From: Clostridium_AD estertheticum_D
GTDB taxonomy: Bacteria; Bacillota; Clostridia; Clostridiales; Clostridiaceae
DNA: 64,000 nt
NCBI RefSeq assembly: GCF_018861295.1
Contig: NZ_JAHLDM010000008.1
Location: 108,668 to 172,667 of the forward strand
Direction: 5' to 3'
The translations under genes and the position numbers were made by a program. This document shows, one piece after another, positions 1-8,157 of this stretch. Within the stretch, counting starts at the first letter, position 1. Each line of letters begins with the position of its first letter. Below the pieces are notes generated by a model, which was given only the letters and a program-made list of their open reading frames with translations, ran no database searches and had not been told where the DNA came from.

Positions 1-789
1 TTGTATATTAGACATTAATTTAATAATTTTCTCATTTGCGGCAGCATATCCAATTCTCCAACCAGTCATTGAATATGTTTTAGAAACACCATGTATTATA
101 ATAGTTCTATTATATGCACCATTATTTAAATTCGCTATGCTTGTATATTTAAAATCATCATAAATAAACTTTTCATATATTTCATCAGATATTATTATCA
201 AATCGTTAGCTTTTGCAAAATTTGCTATAATTAATAACTCATCCCTACTATATACTGCACCCACAGGATTATTAGGACTATTTATAAGAATTGCTTTAGT
301 TTTTGGCGTCAAAACTTCATTTAATGCTTCACTTGTATATTTAAAATCATTTTCCTCATTAGCAGCTGCATATACCGGTACCCCATCTGATAGTTTAATT
401 AATTCAGGATAACTAACCCAATATGGTTTAGAAAGAATAACTTCATCGCAAGGATTTAGAATAGATTGAAATACATTGGCTATACATTGTTTAGCTCCAG
501 TTGAAATGATAATTTGAGATTTATTGTATATTAAATTGTTATCTCGCCTAAATTTTCCACATATTGAAGTTTTTAATTCATCAATACCTGATGCCTTTGT
601 ATATTTTGTACAACCTTTTTTAATTGCTTCTATAGCTGCATTTTGAATGTTTTTAGGTGTATCAAAATCCGGTTCACCTGCACCAAATATTATTACGTCA
701 ATTCCATCTGCTTTCATTTCTTTTGCTCTAGAAGTAATATCTAGGGTTACTGATGGTGAAATTTGTTCTGCTTTCTTTGAAAAAATCAT
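1..789 (-). CDS. Class I/II aminotransferase, aspartate aminotransferase type (partial)
   Basis: This is the N-terminal ~263 residues of a fold-type I PLP aminotransferase; the C-terminus lies beyond the left edge. Translated from the minus strand it opens MIFSKKAEQISPS and contains GAGEPDFDTP, a STGAKQ phosphate-binding stretch, NSPNNPVGAVYS (the Asn that contacts PLP) and, near the edge, HGVSKTYSMTGWRIGY with the Schiff-base lysine. These are the marks of clostridial aspartate/tyrosine-type aminotransferases. The ATG at 789 has a GGAGG site 7 bases upstream. A perfect 13-bp inverted repeat lies just upstream. The amino-acid substrate cannot be fixed from sequence. Confidence 0.9.
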   Translation of the reverse strand, partial: MIFSKKAEQISPSVTLDITSRAKEMKADGIDVIIFGAGEPDFDTPKNIQNAAIEAIKKGCTKYTKASGIDELKTSICGKFRRDNNLIYNKSQIIISTGAKQCIANVFQSILNPCDEVILSKPYWVSYPELIKLSDGVPVYAAANEENDFKYTSEALNEVLTPKTKAILINSPNNPVGAVYSRDELLIIANFAKANDLIIISDEIYEKFIYDDFKYTSIANLNNGAYNRTIIIHGVSKTYSMTGWRIGYAAANEKIIKLMSNIQ

Positions 790-810
790 ATCAAAACCTC
801 CATATATAGA

Positions 811-852
811 GTTTTATCCACAGAAACATTTTATAATCCCTGTGGATAAAAC
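811..852. promoter_or_regulatory. Perfect 13-bp inverted repeat upstream of the aminotransferase
   Basis: Arms at 811-823 (GTTTTATCCACAG) and 840-852 (CTGTGGATAAAAC) are exact reverse complements with a 16-base spacer. It lies between the eda stop and the aminotransferase ribosome site. No T-tract follows on the minus strand, so an operator or a 5' UTR hairpin fits better than a terminator. Confidence 0.55.
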
Positions 853-898
853 AATTAACATTTATTATTTTATACGTTATTATAGTATTAATTTAATC

Positions 899-1543
899 CT
901 ATAGTCCTCTTGCACTATTAACTTTTGCAACAAATTTAGCAGCCATTTCTTTTACTGCCTCGTAGTCACCAGTTTTTGCTCCCTTAGTCAATTCACCACC
1001 AGTACCTACTGCTACTGCTCCAGCCTTTATCCAATCCTCTACATTACTTAAGCTTACTCCACCAGTTGGCATAAGGTTTGCTTGGGGAAGTGGTCCATTA
1101 AATGAACTAATTATTGATGGACCAAATGCATTTCCTGGGAATACTTTTATAATATCAACACCATATTCTAAAGCTTCTATTGCCTCTTTAACTGTCATTA
1201 TTCCTGGCACGACAGCTACTGCATATCTGTTACAAATTTTTAATGTGTCTACATTTAAATTTGGACTTACTATAAAATCTGCCCCTGCGAGCATACATGC
1301 TCTAGCTGTCTCCGGATCAAGTACAGTACCTGCTCCTATAATGGCTTCTTCAGCATTATAACGTTCAGACAACTCTTTAATTATATCAATAGCACCTGGA
1401 ACTGTCATAGTAATTTCAATGGCTTTTATTCCGCCCTTAATAACTGCATCAATAATTTTAATACCCTGTTGTTTGGATTCTGCTCTTATTACTGCAACAA
1501 CACCTGCATCTAAAATTTGTTTAATAACTTGTGATTTTTTCAT
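899..1543 (-). CDS. eda: Bifunctional KDPG / 4-hydroxy-2-oxoglutarate aldolase
   Basis: This class I aldolase cleaves 2-keto-3-deoxy-6-phosphogluconate to pyruvate and glyceraldehyde-3-phosphate, and many homologues also act on 4-hydroxy-2-oxoglutarate. At 214 residues it matches the family length. Visible motifs are EITMTVPGA (proton-transfer Glu), IGAGTVLD, FIVSPN, and DIIKVFPGNAFGP, which carries the Schiff-base lysine; the phosphate site is PTGGV. The start has GGAGG eight bases upstream and overlaps the end of the U32 gene by one base, so the two are translationally linked. No KDG kinase or Entner-Doudoroff gene is nearby, so the pathway role is open. Confidence 0.93.
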   Translation of the reverse strand: MKKSQVIKQILDAGVVAVIRAESKQQGIKIIDAVIKGGIKAIEITMTVPGAIDIIKELSERYNAEEAIIGAGTVLDPETARACMLAGADFIVSPNLNVDTLKICNRYAVAVVPGIMTVKEAIEALEYGVDIIKVFPGNAFGPSIISSFNGPLPQANLMPTGGVSLSNVEDWIKAGAVAVGTGGELTKGAKTGDYEAVKEMAAKFVAKVNSARGL

Positions 1544-2769
1544 TATTTTTCCTCCTTAAGTTTAATAATTATATCATCTGCCTTAAGTTCTTCATGACAT
1601 TCAATTGTGAAAATCATTTGTGCAGATGGCGCACTCTCTATAGTTTCTCCGTTTTCTTTTTTCATGCTATTAAGTTTAATGTTCTTGTTATCTCCCTTTG
1701 GAACTAAAACTTCAACAGCATCACCATTGTAAGCTTTATTTTTTTGCTGTATTGTTGCTATATGAGAATCTTTGTTATAGTTTCTCACAATACCTACAAT
1801 GTCATAATTGCGAATGTATGCTGAGCTTTCATAACTCTGTTTTATCTCTTCATCAAAGTAGAAGCCAGTAGTATAAGGTCTGTGACTAGGCTTTAGAAGA
1901 TAATCTGCCCATTTAGAATCAAAAACATATTTTTTAGGATCTTCTATGTATTTATCAATGGCTTCTCTATAGGCTTTTACAACAGATGCAACATAATATA
2001 CACTCTTCATCCTTCCTTCAATTTTAAGAGAGTTAATTCCAGATTCCATAAGTTCAGGAATATGTTCTATCATACATAAGTCCTTTGAATTCATTATATA
2101 GATTCCATTGTTATTATCAGTAATTTCATGACGTTCTCCGGATTCATTTTCTTCTATCAGATGATATTTATATCTGCATGGTTGTGCACATTCGCCTCTA
2201 TTTGCATCTCTACCTGTTAAATAATTTGATAACATACATCTACCTGAATATGCCATGCACATTGATCCATGAACAAAAGCTTCTATATCGCAGGTTTTCG
2301 GAAGTTTTTCTCTCAAAATTTTGAAATCATTTATACTCATTTCTCTCGCCATTACTACTCTTTTAACACCTAATTTGTGCCAAAATAAAGCAGATTTATA
2401 ATTTACACAATTTGCTTGAGTACTTAAATGTATCTCAAGATTTGGAACTACTGCTTTAGCAGTTTCAATTATTCCTGGATCTGCAACAAGTATTGCATCA
2501 ACCCCAATTTCATATAACTCTTTAAGATAATCTTCTATTTCTGCTAAATCATCATTGTGAGGAATTATGTTTAATGTAACATAAATTTTTTTCCCCCTAG
2601 AATGTGCAAATTCTAGTCCTTCTTTTAATTCTTCAATATTAAAATTGTTTGCAAATGCTCTTAGATTCAGTTTACTTCCTCCAAGGTAAACAGCATCCGC
2701 GCCAAAATTTATAGCTGTTTTAAGTTTTTCTAAGTTCCCCGCTGGAGCTAAAAGCTCTGGTTTATTCAT
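1543..2769 (-). CDS. U32 family protein, TrhP/YrrO-like (tRNA U34 hydroxylation)
   Basis: A U32 'peptidase' of about 408 residues. It opens MNKPELLAPAGNLEKLK and has AVYLGG, the VADPGII segment and the U32 signature EAFVHGSMCMAYSGRCMLSNY, followed by CAQPCRYKY. These conserved cysteines in related proteins (TrhP, RlhA) are thought to hold an iron-sulfur cluster, and TrhP makes 5-hydroxyuridine at tRNA position 34. The C-terminal domain (about 320-408) is the U32 beta-barrel. A TTG at 2796 extends the frame, but the AGGAG site is placed for the ATG at 2769, so I chose that start. It is probably co-transcribed with eda. Proteolytic activity is doubtful in this subfamily. Confidence 0.85.
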   Translation of the reverse strand: MNKPELLAPAGNLEKLKTAINFGADAVYLGGSKLNLRAFANNFNIEELKEGLEFAHSRGKKIYVTLNIIPHNDDLAEIEDYLKELYEIGVDAILVADPGIIETAKAVVPNLEIHLSTQANCVNYKSALFWHKLGVKRVVMAREMSINDFKILREKLPKTCDIEAFVHGSMCMAYSGRCMLSNYLTGRDANRGECAQPCRYKYHLIEENESGERHEITDNNNGIYIMNSKDLCMIEHIPELMESGINSLKIEGRMKSVYYVASVVKAYREAIDKYIEDPKKYVFDSKWADYLLKPSHRPYTTGFYFDEEIKQSYESSAYIRNYDIVGIVRNYNKDSHIATIQQKNKAYNGDAVEVLVPKGDNKNIKLNSMKKENGETIESAPSAQMIFTIECHEELKADDIIIKLKEEK

Positions 2770-2880
2770 AACTGACTTCTCCTCATCTTTTCTCAAGTGT
2801 CTCCACTATACCTACACAAATTGATTACATCTACATATTAGTATAGTATAATTTAGTTATCAAGAAATAAAAGCGCAACC

Positions 2881-2892
2881 TGTACTAGTACA
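2881..2892. promoter_or_regulatory. 12-bp palindrome at the MocR gene start
   Basis: TGTACTAGTACA is a perfect palindrome ending 8 bases before the ribosome site of the MocR-type regulator, in the divergent interval with the U32 gene. The position fits an autoregulatory operator. Confidence 0.4.
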
Positions 2893-2913
2893 AAATTAAA
2901 GGAGTTGCTTATA

Positions 2914-4251
2914 TTGTTAAAATACGAAAAGATTATTGACTATATTCATAATGGAATTTCAGCTGGAAATTTCACCTACAAAAAAAAATTACCCTCTATT
3001 AGGACTATATCCCAACTATTTAATTGCAGTATTGGTACAGTTTTAAAAGCCTATGATAAACTTGAAAAAGATAATATTGTTTACCCATATCCCAAAAGTG
3101 GATACTACCTATTAGAGGATTTCCATAATACTAATCCCTCTAACAATACTATTATTGATTTTTCATCAGGAGTTCCAGATATTGAAAGCTTTCCTTATAA
3201 AGATTTTCAACATTGTTTGAATAAATCCATAGATTTGTACAAAAAAACCTTATTTACTTACTCAAATCCACGAGGATTGAATTCATTAACACATGTATTA
3301 TCAAAACACTTTCAACAATATCAAGTATTTACAAGTTCAGACAACATTGTCATTACATCCAGTTCTCAACAAGCACTAACCATATTGTCAATTATGCCAT
3401 TTCCAAATGGTAAATCTAACATTCTTGTTGAGCAACCTACTTATTATGGAATTATAAAAATTTTAGAATTAAATAATGTTCCCGTATTAGGAATTGAAAG
3501 AGGGCTTAACGGAATAGATTTATATGAACTAGAAAAGATGTTTAAGTATAACAATATTAAATTTTTTTATACCGTCCCTAGATTTCATAACCCAACTGGA
3601 ACTTCTTATAGTAAAGAAGAAAAAGAATCTATTGTAGCTATGGCGCAAAAATATAATGTATATATTGTTGAAGATGATATTGTTTCCGATTTAGACATAA
3701 ATAAAAAAAATGACCCCCTGTTCACTTATGACACTACTGAAAAGGTTATTTACTTGAAAAGTTATTCAAAAATTCTTATGCCTGGACTAAGAGTTGCCGC
3801 ACTCATATTGCCAAGCTTACTAATAAGTACTTTCCTAAATTATAAAAAATGGACAGATATGAATAGTCCAATACTATCTCAAGGAGCACTTGAAATCTAT
3901 TTAAAAAGTGGTCTGTTTGATATACATAGAAACAAAATGAGCACCCTATACTGTGACAGAATGACTTATTTAAAAAATACTATATCTTTGCTTCAACATT
4001 CTAAAATAAAATGGAACATCCCTAAGTCAGGATATTTTTCTTGTATATATGTAGATAGTTCACTACAATATGATAAAATAATAAGCTCACTATTAAATAA
4101 CAATATTAAGATGTTAGATACAAATTTATGTTTTTTGGAACAAAATAGAAATGATCATTATTTTAGAATAAGCATCAGTAATGTAAATGAGGAGAAAATT
4201 AAAAAAGGTATTCCTATAGTAATTGATACTATTCAAAAATATATGACATAG
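2914..4251 (+). CDS. MocR/PdxR-type GntR-aminotransferase transcription regulator
   Basis: A winged-helix GntR DNA-binding domain (about residues 1-70: KLPSIRTISQLFNCSIGTV, then a wing PYPKSGYYLL) is fused to a fold-type I aminotransferase domain (about 95-445). The latter carries FYTVPRFHNPTGTSY and YLKSYSKILMPGLRV, the latter holding the PLP lysine. MocR proteins usually sense PLP or an amino acid and control one neighbouring gene. TTG codons occur at 2905 and 2914; the GGAG at 2901-2904 abuts the first and is nine bases from the second, so the second is taken as the start. Length is typical. No pdxST or gabT neighbour is present, so the target is unknown. Confidence 0.85.
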   Translation: MLKYEKIIDYIHNGISAGNFTYKKKLPSIRTISQLFNCSIGTVLKAYDKLEKDNIVYPYPKSGYYLLEDFHNTNPSNNTIIDFSSGVPDIESFPYKDFQHCLNKSIDLYKKTLFTYSNPRGLNSLTHVLSKHFQQYQVFTSSDNIVITSSSQQALTILSIMPFPNGKSNILVEQPTYYGIIKILELNNVPVLGIERGLNGIDLYELEKMFKYNNIKFFYTVPRFHNPTGTSYSKEEKESIVAMAQKYNVYIVEDDIVSDLDINKKNDPLFTYDTTEKVIYLKSYSKILMPGLRVAALILPSLLISTFLNYKKWTDMNSPILSQGALEIYLKSGLFDIHRNKMSTLYCDRMTYLKNTISLLQHSKIKWNIPKSGYFSCIYVDSSLQYDKIISSLLNNNIKMLDTNLCFLEQNRNDHYFRISISNVNEEKIKKGIPIVIDTIQKYMT

Positions 4252-4285
4252 CTATTATCCATATTTAATTTGGTTTATCTACAAT

Positions 4286-4320
4286 GAAAAAGGACTCTAG
4301 CACAATCTGCTAGAGCCCTT
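4286..4320 (-). terminator. Rho-independent terminator of the MarR/FMN-binding operon
   Basis: A 13-bp stem (4290-4302 with 4308-4320, one G-U pair) is followed on the minus strand by a run of five T. It ends the leftward transcript from the FMN-binding gene. Confidence 0.7.
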
Positions 4321-4364
4321 GATCTATCATACCTATTACCTACTCCCCCGTACAATTTTAATTT

Positions 4365-4751
4365 CTATTTTTTTAAAGCATTTTCTATAGATTTGAGATA
4401 TGCTTTACTCGTAACTGTAGCCCCACTTATAACATCAACATTAGTATCCTGTTTTTTAATAACTTTGTTAAACAGTTCTCTAGATACTTCTAATTTCTCA
4501 AAAACCACGCTTTTAAGAACATCAATTTTGGTTACTTTTTTATCTTTTATAGTAACATTAACTTCATTAGACCATCTTCCCCCATTATATTTACCTGTAT
4601 AAACTCCATCTTTAAGTTGTGAAGCATCACTGGGTTTAATAATCATATTTTTGCCAGAACTTAATCCTCTTGTCATATAAAAACCAGCACCAACAATAAT
4701 CAATACCAATAAAAAAATAACACCTAAAATAATTTTACTAACCATACTCAT
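4365..4751 (-). CDS. Membrane-anchored FMN-binding domain protein
   Basis: A 128-residue protein with one N-terminal transmembrane helix (about 5-27) and an extracytoplasmic FMN_bind domain. The motif VDVISGATVTSKA near residue 110 has the S-G-A-T signature in which the Thr is the usual site of ApbE-dependent covalent FMN attachment, as in NqrC and RnfG. DGVYTGKYNGG is the standard domain opening. It is probably a small electron carrier at the outer face of the membrane. Its start overlaps the marR stop by four bases (ATGA), so MarR and this protein form a two-gene operon. No ApbE gene is in the window. Confidence 0.85.
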   Translation of the reverse strand: MSMVSKIILGVIFLLVLIIVGAGFYMTRGLSSGKNMIIKPSDASQLKDGVYTGKYNGGRWSNEVNVTIKDKKVTKIDVLKSVVFEKLEVSRELFNKVIKKQDTNVDVISGATVTSKAYLKSIENALKK

Positions 4752-5224
4752 AATAATCTCCCCTCACTTTTATTATCCATCTTATTAATATTTAACTGTA
4801 TTTTCTGCATTACTCTTCTTGCTACTTCTAATTCATCTTTATCTATATCTTTAAACAATTCTTGAGTAAATGATGTACCTTCCCCTCTAATCTTTGTCCA
4901 AAAATCAAAACTGTTCTCTGATAACTTAAGTCTAGTTACACGTGCATCTCTTTTATCCTTTTGTAAAATCAACAATCCCTTTTGTTCTAGCTTTAAAGCA
5001 ACCTGTTTAACATTCTGATGAGAACTCCCCATCGCCTTTGCAACTTCTTTCATTGTAGGTGGCTTATCAAATAAATTATCTATAATAACTGATAGAAACC
5101 ATTGCTTTGTTGTAATACCAAATCGTTTGAATTCTCTTTCAAGCATAGTATCTACCCTGTTAGCAACTATAAAAATTACACCAAATAAATATTGTGTATC
5201 ACTCATCTTTTCAATCTTACTCAT
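4748..5224 (-). CDS. MarR family transcriptional regulator
   Basis: A 158-residue winged-helix protein. The recognition region reads PTMKEVAKAMGSSHQNVKQV, followed by LEQKGLLILQKDKRDARVTRL (the wing, with the conserved DxRxxR). Dimerisation helices flank it. It is translationally coupled to the FMN-binding protein gene, and a perfect inverted repeat lies upstream, so it probably represses its own operon in response to a redox or small-molecule signal. The start ATG is preceded by GGAAG. Confidence 0.9.
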   Translation of the reverse strand: MSKIEKMSDTQYLFGVIFIVANRVDTMLEREFKRFGITTKQWFLSVIIDNLFDKPPTMKEVAKAMGSSHQNVKQVALKLEQKGLLILQKDKRDARVTRLKLSENSFDFWTKIRGEGTSFTQELFKDIDKDELEVARRVMQKIQLNINKMDNKSEGRLL

Positions 5225-5259
5225 AATTAACTTCCTCTCTTGTGCTTCTAATATATCCC

Positions 5260-5287
5260 CCTTATAGGTAACGTGTTACCTATAAGG
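5260..5287. promoter_or_regulatory. MarR operator palindrome
   Basis: Two 13-base arms (5260-5272 CCTTATAGGTAAC and 5275-5287 GTTACCTATAAGG) are exact reverse complements around a 2-base centre. It sits 36-63 bases upstream of the marR ATG, the classic place for MarR autorepression. A further half-site-like ATTACC lies at 5289-5300. Confidence 0.75.
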
Positions 5288-5340
5288 ATAATATATTACC
5301 TTTCCATTAATCTGTCAATATTTTTTTAATAATCTTATTT

Positions 5341-5492
5341 TCTTTTTATGAAATCATCTCCTGCGGAGCTGCAGATTAACGACTTCAGAAGGAGATTCAT
5401 ACTCCCACTGAAGTTTTGTTTTTAATAAGGTAGTTAACTACCACTTATAGAAGTGGGGGACTTTCCTTCTAAAATGTCGTTAAATATATGAA
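5341..5492. repeat. Palindrome-rich IS-like debris
   Basis: This gene-free stretch is packed with secondary structure: ACTTCAG/CTGAAGT (5382-5388/5408-5414), the palindrome GGTAGTTAACTACC (5429-5442) and CCACTT/AAGTGG (5441-5456), bounded by the motif TTAACGAC in one orientation and its complement at 5476-5483. Such subterminal hairpins resemble ends of IS200/IS605-type elements or their non-autonomous derivatives, but no transposase is present. Confidence 0.35.
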
Positions 5493-5499
5493 ACATACT

Positions 5500-5523
5500 A
5501 AAAAAACTACCCATTAAGGTAGT
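5500..5523 (-). terminator. Hairpin terminator, minus strand
   Basis: ACTACC/GGTAGT stem (5506-5511/5518-5523) with a run of T on its minus-strand 3' side. Confidence 0.5.
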
Positions 5524-5550
5524 CTCTAAAAATATATTATTATATAAACA

Positions 5551-5585
5551 AAAAAATAAAATAGACTGGCTAAATAACACCAGTC
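5551..5585 (-). terminator. Terminator downstream of the small membrane protein
   Basis: A GACTGG/CCAGTC stem (5564-5569/5580-5585) followed on the minus strand by a T-rich tail (complement of 5550-5563). It is about 170 bases past the stop of the gene at 5755. Confidence 0.55.
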
Positions 5586-5754
5586 CATTGCTAGTTATAT
5601 ATATATTTAATTAAAGGGGGACTCTAATTAAAAAATCAATTACTAGTTTCTTTCTATGTATTAACAATAACAATTATATGTGTCATTAGAATGTCGAGAA
5701 TAACAATAAATTGTAAACTATTTAATTACCTATATTTTTTATCTCACCTGAATT

Positions 5755-6042
5755 TTATTTTCTTGGCAAAATAGTGAATACTATTCCATAGTAAACTCCC
5801 GCTAAAATTCCAAACTCGACGTCATTAAGATTAATATAGTTACTAATAAGTAAAAATAAAGCTATCGATATAATAAAAACAAATTTATTTATCAATTTTT
5901 CATTACCACTTTTCTTAATAAATTCCTGAAGAGGGGTAAATATATTAAATGTATCATTAACAAGATTTAGAATAATTTGAACAGGAAAAAAAGCTACTAA
6001 AAGCGTTAGTAAAAATTTAAGAATTGAGCTAATAAATTCCAT
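5755..6042 (-). CDS. Small membrane protein of unknown function
   Basis: A 95-residue hydrophobic protein starting MEFISSILKFLLTLL. Three hydrophobic spans can be seen (about 4-26, 50-66 and 76-92), the first two joined by a polar loop with EFIKKSGNEK. The frame is open to 6138, but AAAGGAG lies eight bases from the ATG at 6042 and nothing suitable precedes the longer start. I do not recognise a family. It stands alone with its own terminator. Confidence 0.6.
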   Translation of the reverse strand: MEFISSILKFLLTLLVAFFPVQIILNLVNDTFNIFTPLQEFIKKSGNEKLINKFVFIISIALFLLISNYINLNDVEFGILAGVYYGIVFTILPRK

Positions 6043-6149
6043 CTTTTCATCTCCTTTTATGATTGTCTTCTTATTACCACTTATGTAATTTAAACATATT
6101 TTCGTACATCTTAATTTTAGAGGCACGTTATTTTTCACCTATTGTTCAT

Positions 6150-6354
6150 TATCAAATTCAATAAGTCAAAAATTAACTGTTCAAGTTTTAGATAAATATG
6201 CATTTGAGAATTTTGAGCAATTATATAGTAATTTCGATTTTTCTTTATTTGGTTGTCAGGATTATACAATGAAACGTATGATTTATGAAACATATGATAT
6301 TTATACAAATGAACAAGGGTATGGTGCTTTAGGTATTAATAGTTATGACCAATA
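6150..6354 (+). pseudogene. Unidentified coding remnant
   Basis: A plus-strand frame with no start codon stays open for about 65 codons and ends at the TAA at 6352-6354. It reads ...LDKYAFENFEQLYSNFDF... and later IYTNEQGYGALGINSYDQ, a protein-like composition rich in Tyr, Asp and Phe. I do not recognise it. It sits at the left edge of the levan gene patch and may be a gene fragment brought in or broken there. Confidence 0.3.
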
Positions 6355-6441
6355 ATAATGTACGTATAAATTTTTAGTTGCAAAGGCTAAATTGCTGATA
6401 AATATGTGAAAAAAAATTGACGCTTACCAACTTTTCTCGTT

Positions 6442-7980
6442 TTACCTATAAATCGAACGAAAGTGTTTGATTACAACATTTTGAAAGACCGATTTACCGC
6501 CAATAGAAAAAAGAGTTATTCCTTTATCATTTAAATAAGGAAATACTTCACTTGAGTAAGTAATCTTACCATCATCAACAAATACTTCTATACTTGTTTT
6601 ATCAACGAGAATCTTTAAATGAACCTTCTCCTTGTTTGTATCAAACGGCGCTCTGCTTTGAACATATTTTTGACTTTTATCGGGCTGTTCTGTAAAAGTT
6701 CTATTGACATAAGAGTATTGGCCTTCAATGAAAACCCCTATGTCAATATGACGCTTTTTATCCGCTGATTCTCGAAGCTTAAATCCTACATTTTTGGCAT
6801 CCGACCAGCTTATATCCGCATCAAGTTGATACGCTTCGCCTTGGACCTTCAGTGTTTTTGATCCACTCACTTGGATTTGATCAAAATGGTCGGTTGACGT
6901 TATCAGACGATCCAATGTTTCAACTGGCTGTGAGATCAGGCTATACGTATTATCCACTTGTTTCTTCAAGCTTATCTGGCGCACAATCGAATCCGTTCCA
7001 TTGAAGCCATCCTTCATTGTTGGAGTATTGTCTGGATAATCCCAGTTATTCATCCAGGCTAAAGCATAACGTTTCGTGAATTTATAACTGCTGTTGCCAT
7101 TTTCAAACGTCACGCCTGCATACCAATCAAAACCATAATCAAGCCAATACGGCTCACTTTTATCTGGGACAAATTCTTTCCCATTGTAATTGCCGATCCA
7201 ATATGCATAAGTATTGGGTTTGCCTATAGATTTGCCATTGGCACTGGCACCTAGAACCCACTTGTACGTCCCGTCATTTGCCCGCATCATAAAGAGATCC
7301 GGACATTCTAGAATACCTATATTTTGTGTAGAGAAGCCACTTGCATAGTGCCAATTTTTCAGATTATCAGACTCATAAAAACCAATTTTTGTACCTTCTG
7401 CCAAGAGCATTATCCATTTGTCAGTCTGAGAGTTCCAGATGATCTTCGGATCTCTAAAATCTTTTGAACCTAAATTCGGTATAATGGGTTGGTCACTATA
7501 AGCTTTAAATGTTTTTCCTTTGTCCGTACTATACCAAAGAAATTGTTCCTGATGACCACCATTTGCGGAGGACTGTGTTACTATGGCCACAATGGCTTTT
7601 GTTCCAAAACCTGCCGTATTCCCGCTGTCAATAACGACAGATCCCGACCATATATCTCCATTTTTATTTGTATATTTAGGAATAGCTACACCCTCATCTT
7701 TCCATTGAACCAAATTCTCTGATGTCGCCTGCCGCCATTCCGTACCATTGCCATTTGGGTAATCGCCATTATACAGATAATAGTAGTGGTACTTTCCATC
7801 AAAAAATATAGGTTTTTGTGGATCATTCATCCATTTGTCAGGCGTTGTGAAATGGTATATTGCACGATAAGTTGACTTTTGATGATTGGAAAGTAAGAAA
7901 ATAATTAATAATATCCCCAAACAGATTATTAAAGTAGCTAATATTTTATATACTTTTTTATTGATTTCTATTTTTTTCAA
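6442..7980 (-). CDS. levB: Endo-levanase, GH32 (LevB/YveB type)
   Basis: A 512-residue GH32 fructan hydrolase strongly resembling Bacillus subtilis LevB, which cuts levan to levanbiose. An N-terminal signal anchor (about 10-30) leads to the five-bladed propeller: KWMNDPQKP with nucleophile Asp53, the transition-state motif FRDPK, and the acid/base motif LECPDLF. The C-terminal beta-sandwich has DKTSIEVFVDDG. Start is TTG, with GGAGG seven bases upstream. It lies downstream of sacB in the same order as the B. subtilis sacB-levB operon, but a hairpin terminator separates them here. Codon use is visibly richer in G/C than in the neighbours, suggesting transfer from a Bacillus-like donor. Confidence 0.93.
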   Translation of the reverse strand: MKKIEINKKVYKILATLIICLGILLIIFLLSNHQKSTYRAIYHFTTPDKWMNDPQKPIFFDGKYHYYYLYNGDYPNGNGTEWRQATSENLVQWKDEGVAIPKYTNKNGDIWSGSVVIDSGNTAGFGTKAIVAIVTQSSANGGHQEQFLWYSTDKGKTFKAYSDQPIIPNLGSKDFRDPKIIWNSQTDKWIMLLAEGTKIGFYESDNLKNWHYASGFSTQNIGILECPDLFMMRANDGTYKWVLGASANGKSIGKPNTYAYWIGNYNGKEFVPDKSEPYWLDYGFDWYAGVTFENGNSSYKFTKRYALAWMNNWDYPDNTPTMKDGFNGTDSIVRQISLKKQVDNTYSLISQPVETLDRLITSTDHFDQIQVSGSKTLKVQGEAYQLDADISWSDAKNVGFKLRESADKKRHIDIGVFIEGQYSYVNRTFTEQPDKSQKYVQSRAPFDTNKEKVHLKILVDKTSIEVFVDDGKITYSSEVFPYLNDKGITLFSIGGKSVFQNVVIKHFRSIYR

Positions 7981-8084
7981 ATAACTACCTCCACTTTGTT
8001 CGTTGATGTTCTGACTGCTGTGGTAATTATACTTTTTTGTTTTTAAAATACTCTTAATCCATAAGAAAGTAAAAATTTACCTGT

Positions 8085-8113
8085 AAAAAAAGTGCCGATA
8101 TTTAATCGGCACT
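8085..8113 (-). terminator. Terminator between sacB and levB
   Basis: AGTGCCGAT/ATCGGCACT stem (8091-8099/8105-8113) followed on the minus strand by six T. It would end most sacB transcripts before levB. Confidence 0.75.
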
Positions 8114-8157
8114 CTTAAAAAAATTTTTTGATGTTATTTTAATCCAAGTGTTTAATA

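Noticed and set aside
1543..2769. Collagenase/peptidase function for the U32 gene
   Set aside because: The sequence groups by motif with TrhP/RlhA-type RNA-modification proteins, so a protease label would mislead.
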